Assembly: GCA_946185485.1 (NCBI GenBank)
Contig: CAMHJQ010000006.1
Span: 1 to 64,000 of the forward strand
Length of the DNA: 64,000 nucleotides
Reading direction: 5' to 3'
Source: an uncultured Prevotellaceae bacterium
GTDB lineage: Bacteria; Bacteroidota; Bacteroidia; Bacteroidales; Bacteroidaceae
Shown: one piece after another, positions 7,363-15,239 of the stretch
How positions within the stretch are numbered: position 1 is the stretch's first letter
Layout of the letters: the number at the start of each line of letters is the position of its first letter
The notes under the pieces: generated by a model
Told to the model about the DNA's origin: nothing
The model's input: the letters and a program-made list of their open reading frames with translations, nothing else
Database searches by the model: none
Translations under genes and position numbers: made by a program

Positions 7363-8525
7363 AATTTATAGTATTCAGATAGGCCGAGGAGGTAGCAGCC
7401 GGTGCCGTAGTCCTCGAAGTCGGGCACACTGGTGAAGGTGACGGGCTGGCCGGCCGACGGGTCCTTGCCGGTGCCCTGGTTCCAGCCGAGGAAGCCATCG
7501 TTGTGGAGACAGCTCTTCAGAGCCGTCCAAGCCTTGTCGCAGGCAGGGCGGTATATGTCGGCTTTCAGGATGCCGTTGTTGATGCCCCACGAGAGACCAT
7601 AGAGGAAGAGTGCCGTACCCGTCATCTCCGGTGTAGGATAGACGGCGTCGCTGACCAGGCTGGCATGCCAGAAGCCATCGTCATGCTGGCACTTCAGCAA
7701 GGCCTCGCTCATCAGGAGGAAGTCCTTCTTGAACTGCTTATAAGCCTTGTCCTTCGGCGACAGCTCGTTCATCGAGCGCACCAGGGCGGCATATACCCAG
7801 CCGTTGCCGCGGCTCCAGTAGCAGTTCTTGCCGTCAGGCTCCTTGTAAGGGGCCACGTAGTCTGCATCGCGCCACCACAGACCTTCCTTCGTATTGAAGC
7901 ATCCGCCACCACACTCGTTGCGGCTCCACAGATACATCTTCAAGGCATGGTCGCGATATTTGGTGTCGCCCGTCAGCTTGGCCACCTGCATATACAGCGG
8001 CATCGCCATCTGGATGGCGTCAATCCAAGTCCACCAGCCATATAGCGAGGGCTCTGCACCCTTGGTCTTGGAGGTAGCGTTCTTCTTGTCGTTGGGTGTC
8101 ACCATCTGGTGGTCCAGGTTGGCAATGACATGCCCCAGCAGTTCCTTGTAGTCTTTGCCGGTGTAGGGCAGCAGTTCGACGTAGGTCTGACCGCAGCACT
8201 GGTCGTCGGCATCACAGGTGTTGACACCGTTGCGCGGCGTCCACTTGTGGAAGTCAGCCCATGTCATCGCATAGTCGATGTAGCGCTGCTGCGGGTCGAC
8301 GGCGTTCAGCGCCATCAAGCCCTCGTAATAGACGGCACGCGTCCACAACGATGACGGACGCACCTTCTTGACATTGGTCGGCAGGGTGGGGTCGCTGTAC
8401 TTGGTCATGAAGTAGTCGTTGGCCTTCTGTGCAGCCTGCAGCACCTCATTTTGCGCCCCTGCGGGGCTAAATATAAAATATAAAATATAAGATAAAAATA
8501 ATGCTCTCAAGGTTCTGTTACTCAT
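7347..8525 (-). CDS. GH105 unsaturated rhamnogalacturonyl hydrolase
   Basis: 392 residues, the usual length for the family. GH105 (YteR-type) enzymes hydrate and remove the 4,5-unsaturated galacturonate left at the non-reducing end by rhamnogalacturonan lyases. The (alpha/alpha)6 barrel shows family motifs: SSLWTRAVYYEGLMAL, WTWIDAIQMAMP with the expected catalytic Asp169, CYWSRGNGWVYAAL, and PEMTGTALFLYGLSWGI. The signal peptide SYILYFIFSPAGAQ is encoded by the same repeat as in GH106, and the last residues plus stop codon come from another repeat copy. It follows the GH2 gene by 83 bases of repeat and precedes the four-helix-bundle gene by 32, in one minus-strand operon. It should act in the periplasm on PL11 products. 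Confidence 0.94.
   Translation of the reverse strand: MSNRTLRALFLSYILYFIFSPAGAQNEVLQAAQKANDYFMTKYSDPTLPTNVKKVRPSSLWTRAVYYEGLMALNAVDPQQRYIDYAMTWADFHKWTPRNGVNTCDADDQCCGQTYVELLPYTGKDYKELLGHVIANLDHQMVTPNDKKNATSKTKGAEPSLYGWWTWIDAIQMAMPLYMQVAKLTGDTKYRDHALKMYLWSRNECGGGCFNTKEGLWWRDADYVAPYKEPDGKNCYWSRGNGWVYAALVRSMNELSPKDKAYKQFKKDFLLMSEALLKCQHDDGFWHASLVSDAVYPTPEMTGTALFLYGLSWGINNGILKADIYRPACDKAWTALKSCLHNDGFLGWNQGTGKDPSAGQPVTFTSVPDFEDYGTGCYLLGLSEYYKLRATP
8453..8501. repeat. A/T heptamer array plus GC palindrome, copy 3 (encodes the GH105 signal peptide)
   Basis: Palindrome GCCCCTGCGGGGC at 8455-8467, then TATAAAA heptamers to about 8501. Matches 6893-6938 over about 45 bases with one difference. Together with 8535-8606 it forms an inverted pair around the GH105 start codon. 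Confidence 0.85.
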
Positions 8526-8534
8526 AATCTTACC

Positions 8535-8628
8535 CTTTTTATTTTTTATTTCTTATTTTTTATTTCTTATTTTTTATTTCTTATTTTTTATTTAGGGCTT
8601 TAGCCCGCTTACTTTTGGGCTTCAGCCC
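8535..8628. repeat. 14-bp (2x7) A/T tandem array plus two GGGC...GCCC palindromes
   Basis: The unit TTTTTTATTTCTTA repeats about 3.5 times, ending at 8594. It is followed by GGGC-TTTA-GCCC (8595-8606) and, inside the GH2 3' end, GGGC-TTCA-GCCC (8617-8628). The second palindrome encodes the GH2 C-terminal residues RAEAQ. The array fills the whole spacer between the GH2 stop and the GH105 start. Confidence 0.8.
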
Positions 8629-10981
8629 GCAGATTTATCCTTGCGGTTTTGAATTTGTCGCTGCTGACCTTCAGCCGGATGTCTGACGGCTGTTGTCCGG
8701 CACGCAGGATGACCATGGCCGAGCCCTGCCAGAGCCTACGGTGGTTGACGGTGTTCAGTTCGTCGCTGCTCATGTCGCCGTTGCTGACAGCCACCAGCTG
8801 TGCGTCGCCTTCGACCTCAAACTGCAACTCGTCTTGGACGCTCTGCACGCGGCGTCCCTTGGAGTCTACCGCCGTGATGCGTACGTGCTGCAGGTCCATG
8901 CCGTCAGCAGTCCATTGTGCGTTGTCGGGTTCCAAAAGCAGGCGTACTGCCTTGCCGGTGGTTTCGAGATGATGGCGTGCCCACACCTTGCCGTCCTTGT
9001 AGGCAATGGCTTCCAGACGACCTTTCTGGTAGGCTACGTCCGGCCAGCTGATCTGGTTGCGGTGCTTGGCATCGGTGGGATTCTGGCGACGGCCCAGACT
9101 CTTGCCGTTGAGGCGCAGCTCCACCTCGTCGCCATTGGTATAGATGAGCAGGTTGGCCTTCGAGCCGTCGGGACGGTTCCAGAGCTCCGACTGGCGGTCG
9201 GTGCCCGTGATGATGCCGTTCCACTCCACGCCCTTGTTCTTGTCCTCCATGACGGTGATGCGTACTAACGGCTCGTCGGAGAGGAACGACTTCATGAAGT
9301 AAGCCTTGGGTTTAGGCATGAGGTCGATGTAGAACACGCCCTGCGCCCAGCCCTTCTCCGGCCAGCCCTGGCTCTCGCCTAAGTAGTCGATGGCTCCCCA
9401 GTAGGCCAGTCCGATGACCTTGTTGAGGTCCATCTCAAACCAGTTCGGACCCATGGCAGCCGTCGAGGCCTCGCTCTGATAGAACTTCATCCACGGGAAG
9501 CGCTTGCCGTCGCCGGGGAAGTACATATAGCGGTAGTTGTAGGCCTGGATGTCGGTCTGCATGGCCAGGTCACAGGGCAGCGAGTCGGTCTCCCAGTTGC
9601 GATAGCGCGGGTGCATGGCGACGGTGACCAGACGCGAGGTGTCGTAGCGCTGCAGCACGGCTTTCATCATCTTGTAGCATGTCACGCCGAAGTCGTTGAA
9701 AGGCTGGTTGGGGTCCTGCTGCAGTTCATTTCCTAAGCTCCACATCACCACGCTGGGTGAGTTGCGGTCGCGCTTCACCCACTCCTCGATGTCCGTTGCC
9801 CAGTGGTTCATGAACGGCACACGTCCTCCGCTGTGCTGGTTGGTCCACTTGTCGTACAACTCGTCGACGACGAGGATGCCATACTTGTCGCACAGCTCGA
9901 TGAACTGTCTGCTGTAGGGGTTGTGGCTGGTGCGTATGTGGTTGATGCCAAACTGCTTCATCAGCTGCAGGCGCTTCTCGATGGCACGGGGATAGGCGGC
10001 AGCTCCCAACGCACCGAGGGTGTGGTGGTTGGCATAGCCCTTCAACAGCACCTTCTTGCCGTTGAGCTTCATGCCGTATTCGGGTCCATATTCCACAGTA
10101 CGTATGCCGAAGTGCTCGCTGTATTCGTCGGCTACGGAACCATCCTCGCGCAGCAGGGTCACCTCAGCACGGTAGAGGTTTGGCGTCTCCGTGTCCCACA
10201 GCTGGGCATCGGTAATCTCCACCTCTTTCAGCTGCACCTCCTGGGTGCGTGACGGCGTAACGCGACTGACAGCCTGCTCCGTACTGCTGACCAGCTGGCC
10301 GTCGGGAGCGTAGATATTCAGTACCAGACGGGCTTTTTTGGCCTGACTGCGGTAGGTCATGGTGACGCCGACGCTGACGTAGCGGTTCTGGCGGGTGGTG
10401 ATGTATAGCGGGTGGTAATCCATGTAGATGTCGGCAGCGGTGCTGACGAGGTTGACGTTGCGGAAGAGGCCTGCGCCGGTGTACCAGCGGGAGTTCTTTT
10501 CCGTCATGGTGCCGGCCTTCACCACCAGCGTGTTGTCGCCCTCCTTCAGCAGGCCGGTAGCGTCAATCTGGAACCCCACGTAGCCGTAGTCGGTGCCCCC
10601 GATGCGGCGCCCGTTCAGGTAGACGTCACCCACCAGCATGATGCCCTCGAAGTCGAGCAGCACCCGACGTCCCTTGAGCGTCTCGGGTTTCATGTTCAAT
10701 GTCTTCCTGTACCATCCCGTGCCCATCTCCTTGAAGCCACGGGACGACAGACGGCTCTTGATGTTGGCGCCGGCATCGCTGTTGTCGGGACGCTCGTCGG
10801 CTGTCGGTGGTACCCACGGCTGACTGATCTGGAAATCGTGTGGCACGTCGACGCGCTGTACGTTGGTAAACAGCGAGTCGCGGCTGAACTCCCATCCGAA
10901 GTTCAGCGTCTCCACCTGGCGCTGCTGGGCAGCCACGAGGGTGGGAGCGAAGAGTAGTAGTAATAGCAGTCGTCTATACAT
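8609..10981 (-). CDS. GH2 beta-galactosidase-like enzyme
   Basis: 790 residues with signal peptide MYRRLLLLLLFAPTLVAAQ. The domain order is typical for GH2: sugar-binding jelly-roll (about 25-180), immunoglobulin-like domain (185-290), TIM barrel (295-590), then C-terminal beta domains. The catalytic acid/base is E419 in MWSLGNEL and the nucleophile is E504 in FYQSEAST. ANHHTLGALG and TSHNPYSRQFIELCDKYGI are standard barrel motifs. Such enzymes commonly release beta-galactose from galactan side chains of rhamnogalacturonan I; the exact sugar cannot be read from sequence. It follows the aldo/keto reductase by 18 bases. The last residues before the stop are encoded by a repeat palindrome. Confidence 0.88.
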   Translation of the reverse strand: MYRRLLLLLLFAPTLVAAQQRQVETLNFGWEFSRDSLFTNVQRVDVPHDFQISQPWVPPTADERPDNSDAGANIKSRLSSRGFKEMGTGWYRKTLNMKPETLKGRRVLLDFEGIMLVGDVYLNGRRIGGTDYGYVGFQIDATGLLKEGDNTLVVKAGTMTEKNSRWYTGAGLFRNVNLVSTAADIYMDYHPLYITTRQNRYVSVGVTMTYRSQAKKARLVLNIYAPDGQLVSSTEQAVSRVTPSRTQEVQLKEVEITDAQLWDTETPNLYRAEVTLLREDGSVADEYSEHFGIRTVEYGPEYGMKLNGKKVLLKGYANHHTLGALGAAAYPRAIEKRLQLMKQFGINHIRTSHNPYSRQFIELCDKYGILVVDELYDKWTNQHSGGRVPFMNHWATDIEEWVKRDRNSPSVVMWSLGNELQQDPNQPFNDFGVTCYKMMKAVLQRYDTSRLVTVAMHPRYRNWETDSLPCDLAMQTDIQAYNYRYMYFPGDGKRFPWMKFYQSEASTAAMGPNWFEMDLNKVIGLAYWGAIDYLGESQGWPEKGWAQGVFYIDLMPKPKAYFMKSFLSDEPLVRITVMEDKNKGVEWNGIITGTDRQSELWNRPDGSKANLLIYTNGDEVELRLNGKSLGRRQNPTDAKHRNQISWPDVAYQKGRLEAIAYKDGKVWARHHLETTGKAVRLLLEPDNAQWTADGMDLQHVRITAVDSKGRRVQSVQDELQFEVEGDAQLVAVSNGDMSSDELNTVNHRRLWQGSAMVILRAGQQPSDIRLKVSSDKFKTARINLRAEAQK

Positions 10982-10999
10982 AGTATGCTGTTGTTTTGT

Positions 11000-11941
11000 T
11001 TATTCGGTGATACACTTCAGGTTCCGTGCTAACTGTTCGGTGCTGCTGGCTCCTACGAGTACGCTGGTAACGCCCTGCTGTTGCAGAATCCAGCGTAACG
11101 CCATCTCGGCCAGCGTCTGTCCTTTGGCAACGGCCTCTTTGTTCCATGCCTTTAGTTGCTGCAGCAGTTCGTCTGTCAGCATGTCCTGACGTAGGAACTT
11201 GCCTTTCGACATGCGCGAGTCGTCGGGAATGCCGTTTAGGTAACGGTCGGTGAGCAGGCCTTGTGCCAAGGGCGAGAACGAGATGAAGCCCACTCCCTCC
11301 TGCTGGCACAGCTGCAGGATGCCCTCGTCCATGGGTTCGCGATTGAGCATGTTCAGCTTACCCTGGTAGATGAGCAGGGGTACGTCGTGCTGCTTCAGGT
11401 AGTCGATGGCGAAGCGTGTGGCCTCCAGTGGCCAGCGCGAGATGCCCACATAGAGTGCCTTGCCCTGGCGCACGATGTCCACCAAGGCCTGTAACGTCTC
11501 GTCCAGGGGTGTCTCCGGGTCGTAACGATGGCTGTAGAACAAGTCCACATAGTCGAGGTGCATGCGCTTGAGACTCTGGTCGAGGCTGGCCATGAGGTAC
11601 TTCCTGGAGCCCCAGTTGCCGTAGGGGCCAGACCACATGTCGTAGCCGGCCTTGGTCGAGATGAACAGCTCATCGCGGTAGGGTCGCAGGTCGGCCTCCA
11701 TGACGTGACCGAACGTCTCCTCGGCCGAACCGTATGGGGGACCGTAGTTGTTGGCCAGGTCGAAATGCGTGATGCCATGGTCGAAGGCATAGCGCAGGAT
11801 GTTACGTGAGCGGTCGTAGGGGTCTACGCCGCCGAAGTTGTGCCACAGCCCCAAGCTTACCTTGGGCAGCAAGACACCTGTGCGTCCACAACGGGCATAT
11901 TGCATCCCGCAGTCATATCGTTTCTCGTCAGCTTGATACAT
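11000..11941 (-). CDS. Aldo/keto reductase (YghZ / L-glyceraldehyde 3-phosphate reductase type)
   Basis: 313 residues, no signal peptide, so a cytoplasmic NAD(P)H-dependent reductase. YghZ-type motifs are clear: MQYARCGRTGVLLPKVSLGLW, HFDLANNYGPPYGSAEE (the Asp and Tyr of the catalytic set), STKAGYDMW, YVDLFYSHRYDPETPLDETL and the C-terminal SVLVGASSTEQL. Relatives reduce short aldehydes such as methylglyoxal and L-glyceraldehyde 3-phosphate. L-rhamnose breakdown yields L-lactaldehyde, so this enzyme might dispose of that, but this is an inference from context. It lies between CE12 (64-base spacer made of heptamers) and GH2 (18 bases) in the same operon. Confidence 0.88.
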   Translation of the reverse strand: MYQADEKRYDCGMQYARCGRTGVLLPKVSLGLWHNFGGVDPYDRSRNILRYAFDHGITHFDLANNYGPPYGSAEETFGHVMEADLRPYRDELFISTKAGYDMWSGPYGNWGSRKYLMASLDQSLKRMHLDYVDLFYSHRYDPETPLDETLQALVDIVRQGKALYVGISRWPLEATRFAIDYLKQHDVPLLIYQGKLNMLNREPMDEGILQLCQQEGVGFISFSPLAQGLLTDRYLNGIPDDSRMSKGKFLRQDMLTDELLQQLKAWNKEAVAKGQTLAEMALRWILQQQGVTSVLVGASSTEQLARNLKCITE

Positions 11942-11946
11942 ATTTT

Positions 11947-11976
11947 TTGAAGTTTGATGTTTGAAGTTTGAAGTTT
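11947..11976. repeat. 7-bp tandem array (TGAAGTT) in the CE12 / reductase spacer
   Basis: Four near-identical heptamers TTGAAGT/TTGATGT occupy the 64-base spacer just before the reductase ATG. Same period as, but different sequence from, the arrays at 6908, 32678 and 44476. Confidence 0.65.
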
Positions 11977-12005
11977 ATGATTAGTTATGGCGTTTGGACC
12001 GATTC

Positions 12006-13196
12006 TCAGTTTCCGTCGGGCTTGGTGATGTTGCTGCCTGCCGACATGTACCAGACGAAGGCATCGGGGTCGTCAGGATGGCTGGGGTCGAAGTTCTGCC
12101 AGTCAGGGCGCAGGTGGGTGACCAGCGGTGACTGTAGCTGCTTCAGTCCCATGATGACCATCTTTGCCACCTCCCAGGCACCGAAGGGATTGAAGTGCGT
12201 GTTGTCGGCCAGTGCCTTGTCCTGTCCGGGGAAGGTGTTGGCAGGATAGTGCACCAACGACTTCTTCGAACCCTCCTCACCCAGCGCCTCATAGAAGGTG
12301 CGCGTCATGCCGTTGAGTTCTATCAGGGGCACTCCTTCACGGCGGGCCACGGTACGCATGGCGTCGGGATACTCGCCGTGGGTGTAGGCCAGTGTGCGGT
12401 GGTCTTTGTTGAACAGGCGCCGGGCTGTCGGCGTGACGAAGATGATGTTGCCGCCGCGCTCACGCACCCGGTCTGAAAAAATCTTCAGGTTGCGCGTATA
12501 GCTGTACCACGCACCGTCACCGGCCCGCTTCTCCTTCTCGTCGTTATGACCAAACTCGCAGATGACGTAGTCGCCCTTCTTGAGCTGGGTCAGTATCTTG
12601 TCCAGTCGCAGCTGTGCTAAAAAGGTGGTGGCTGACAGTCCGCTCTCGGCATAGTTGGCAATGACAATGCCGTCGTCGAACCAGCGTGTCGCCATCTGTC
12701 CCCACGACGACCACGGCTCCTCCTCCTGGTCGACCACGGTGGAGTTGCCACAAAGGAAGATGGTCGTTGCCGTGGTGTCCGGCTCGATGCGGATGCTCTT
12801 CACGGCTGGTGCCGGACCGCAGAATGCCAGCGTTAGGCTGTCGTCCCAGTTTTTGTAGCTCCACTCGCGGGGCTTCAGCTTGACGCTGCTCTTGGCGTCA
12901 ATTTTGGGAGAATGCTTGTTGACCAGAAAGCTGACGGTCTGGTATTTCCCCTTCTTCGTCGTGATGACGTCGAAGAAGTGGCGGCGGCTCTCTGCCCTGA
13001 TGACCGTCTGTGTGGCCCGCTTCTTGGCTCCTACGGTCACGGTGACGCGGTAGTTGCCGTCAGGGACGCAGGCACTATAGGTAAAGGGTGTTGTCGACGC
13101 CTTGTCAAGCGTCACCTCGATGGGGAACTGTTCAGACGCATGGCCGTAGGCCGTTGCTGTCAGGGTGAAGATGATAGTCAGTAACAGATGTCTCAT
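12006..13196 (-). CDS. CE12 rhamnogalacturonan acetylesterase (SGNH hydrolase)
   Basis: 396 residues. The signal peptide (about 1-18) is followed by an N-terminal beta domain (about 25-135) and an SGNH/GDSL esterase domain (145-385). CE12 enzymes remove acetyl groups from galacturonate in rhamnogalacturonan. The block I serine is S152 in FLCGNSTVVD (GNST in place of the commoner GDST). The oxyanion block FGHND is at 215-219, and the final catalytic pair D331/H334 sits in DNTHF. It starts 8 bases after the PL11 gene stop, so lyase and esterase are co-expressed, as expected because acetylation blocks the lyase. Close to certain as SGNH/CE12. Confidence 0.92.
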   Translation of the reverse strand: MRHLLLTIIFTLTATAYGHASEQFPIEVTLDKASTTPFTYSACVPDGNYRVTVTVGAKKRATQTVIRAESRRHFFDVITTKKGKYQTVSFLVNKHSPKIDAKSSVKLKPREWSYKNWDDSLTLAFCGPAPAVKSIRIEPDTTATTIFLCGNSTVVDQEEEPWSSWGQMATRWFDDGIVIANYAESGLSATTFLAQLRLDKILTQLKKGDYVICEFGHNDEKEKRAGDGAWYSYTRNLKIFSDRVRERGGNIIFVTPTARRLFNKDHRTLAYTHGEYPDAMRTVARREGVPLIELNGMTRTFYEALGEEGSKKSLVHYPANTFPGQDKALADNTHFNPFGAWEVAKMVIMGLKQLQSPLVTHLRPDWQNFDPSHPDDPDAFVWYMSAGSNITKPDGN

Positions 13197-13204
13197 AGAT
13201 ATGT

Positions 13205-15145
13205 TTATTTGAGAAATGGATTAACCGTCTTGTCCGGCCCCAGGTAGAAGCCCGTCTCTGAAGGCTGGTTGTAGCCGACGTTCTGGGCTGCCACGGAAAG
13301 CCTGTAGGGAATGTCCTCCATCAGGCAGTTGATGCGGTAGTCGGTGGGAATGGGGGAGACGAAGATGCGCAGCTCGTCGCTCTCACGGGTACGGGCGATG
13401 ACCTCCTCGCGCCAGTCGCCTAAGATGTCGGCTGACAGGCAGGGGTTGGACTTGGTACCGTTGTTGAACACGATGCCGGGGAGTCTGACAATGGTCTTCA
13501 CCTCATGGCTCTCCCAGTCGTATTTCGTCACTGCCTCCCGGTCGAGCAGTTCGCGCAGCAGGTCACCGTCCCACCAGATGCCGAAGTTGATGGACAGGTG
13601 GCGGCCCTTTAGCCGAAGGTGCTGCTGGTGTTGCGGGTCTTCGGGATCCTGGGTGGTGTAGAGCACCTCGCCCTTGATGTTGCGGATGCCGTGGCTGTCG
13701 CTGCTCCACATCTCTACGCCGGGATTATTGGGGTCGATGTCGGCAGCCATGGCACGTCCGACGTCGCTCTTGCTGGGAATCTGGAAGATGACCTTGCCTG
13801 TTGCGGCATCGCGGAAGTCAGAACCGTCGCGCTTGTTCTCGTGGCAGTCCCACACCTGCAAGTGGTCGCTCGTGGGGTCGAAGGCTGTCAGGTGGATGGC
13901 GTCGCCATGTCCGAAGCCGGTATTATACAGTCCCTTGCCGTCGTGGTCGACAGCCATGGAGCCGTAGGTGATCTCGTCGCATCCGTCACCGTCGACATCG
14001 GCTACGCGGATGTTGTGGTTGCCCTGTCCGGCATAGCTGCTCCACTGTGGCTCGTTGGTGTCGAACACCCAGTGCTGTTTCAGTTCCTTGCCGTCCCAGT
14101 CCCAGGCTGCGATGACCGTCCGTGTATAGTAGCCGCGGCAGAAGATGGCCGACGCCCGCTTGCCGTCCAGATAGCCCACGGCGGCCAGCATACGGTCGGA
14201 GCGGTTGGCATAGCTGTCACCCCAGTCCTTGGGGTCGCCGCGCTGCGGCACATAGGGCTTGGTGTCCATGGCCTCGCCTGTCAGTCCGTTGAAGACCGTG
14301 ATATAGTCTGGCCCAGTGAGGATGCGGCCTGTCATGGGCCGTCCCTGCTGGTTGTACTTACCCCATTCCTGCTGCGGAGTTGGTGTCGGGACCTCTCCGA
14401 CGGGTTTGTGGCGGTAGTCTGCCTGTGCATCGCCGATGACGTTGCCCTTGCTGTCGCGGGTGCCGTCGGCCGTGCGGACGATGAACTCTGCCCGCCCGTC
14501 ACCGTCCAGGTCGTAGGCGATGAACGGCACATAGTGGGCACCGCTGCGGATGTTGATGCCCATGTCAATGCGCCAGAGCAGCGTGCCGTCCAGCCGGTAG
14601 CAGTCGAAGAGGGTTGGTCCGGTATAGCCGTCATGGGCGTTGTCATGGGCATTCGACGGGTCCCACTTCAGGATGATTTCGTATTGTCCGTCGCCGTCTA
14701 CGTCAGCCACTGAGGCATCGTTGGCAGCATAGGTGAAAGGTCTGCCGTCCGGCGTGGTGCCTCCTGCCGGCTTCTGGAGTTTTACCGCCAGATAGCCTGC
14801 GGGGGCATCTGCGGTTAGGGTATAGGAACCGTTCTTGCCGCCTCCACAGACTTCGTAGACTGCTCTTTCGTTTACGAGGGGGGTCTCATCGACAAAGAAC
14901 GTGCCGCCAGTTGTCAGACTTTGGGCATTCAGCTTTTGGCCGTTTCTGTAAATGTCGAAAGGTTCTCCTTTCTTGTCGGACGTGAGCGTGCGCCAACTGA
15001 CGACTACGCGCTCACCGTCACGCATGGCAACCACTCCACGGTTCAACTGCTCGCGGTTGATCTCGTCCATGTGATAGCGAGGCTGTCCTACTGCTGTCAG
15101 TGCTACCAGCAGCATGATGCCAGTCATGATGTGTTTAAGTCTCAT
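13205..15145 (-). CDS. PL11 rhamnogalacturonan endolyase
   Basis: 646 residues with signal peptide MRLKHIMTGIMLLVALTAVG. PL11 enzymes cut the Rha-GalA backbone by beta-elimination and fold as an eight-bladed propeller full of calcium loops. The Asp-rich loops are plain: DVDGDGQYEIILKWDPSNA, DLDGDGRAEFIVRTADGT, DVDGDGCDEITYGSMAVD, with GAHYVPFIAYD and LSADILGDWREEVIARTRES. The first gene after its own promoter (15195-15225), it heads a unit with CE12, the reductase, GH2, GH105 and GH106. It generates the unsaturated oligosaccharides that the GH105 enzyme consumes. It ends NPFLK without the C-terminal sorting motif found on its two paralogues, so it is probably periplasmic rather than surface-exposed. 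Confidence 0.95.
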   Translation of the reverse strand: MRLKHIMTGIMLLVALTAVGQPRYHMDEINREQLNRGVVAMRDGERVVVSWRTLTSDKKGEPFDIYRNGQKLNAQSLTTGGTFFVDETPLVNERAVYEVCGGGKNGSYTLTADAPAGYLAVKLQKPAGGTTPDGRPFTYAANDASVADVDGDGQYEIILKWDPSNAHDNAHDGYTGPTLFDCYRLDGTLLWRIDMGINIRSGAHYVPFIAYDLDGDGRAEFIVRTADGTRDSKGNVIGDAQADYRHKPVGEVPTPTPQQEWGKYNQQGRPMTGRILTGPDYITVFNGLTGEAMDTKPYVPQRGDPKDWGDSYANRSDRMLAAVGYLDGKRASAIFCRGYYTRTVIAAWDWDGKELKQHWVFDTNEPQWSSYAGQGNHNIRVADVDGDGCDEITYGSMAVDHDGKGLYNTGFGHGDAIHLTAFDPTSDHLQVWDCHENKRDGSDFRDAATGKVIFQIPSKSDVGRAMAADIDPNNPGVEMWSSDSHGIRNIKGEVLYTTQDPEDPQHQQHLRLKGRHLSINFGIWWDGDLLRELLDREAVTKYDWESHEVKTIVRLPGIVFNNGTKSNPCLSADILGDWREEVIARTRESDELRIFVSPIPTDYRINCLMEDIPYRLSVAAQNVGYNQPSETGFYLGPDKTVNPFLK

Positions 15146-15194
15146 TTAGAATTGATTTTGTATTAGTAAATGTATTTGATGCGTTTGTTTCTTG

Positions 15195-15225
15195 CAAATA
15201 TACGAAATCTTCTTGGAGGAGTCAA
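15195..15225 (-). promoter_or_regulatory. Promoter of the PL11-CE12-AKR-GH2-GH105-GH106 unit
   Basis: On the minus strand a TTG box (15225-15223), 20 bases, then TATATTTG (15202-15195) fit the Bacteroidetes sigma consensus. The PL11 ATG lies about 50 bases downstream. Confidence 0.6.
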
Positions 15226-15239
15226 GGATTTAACATTCT

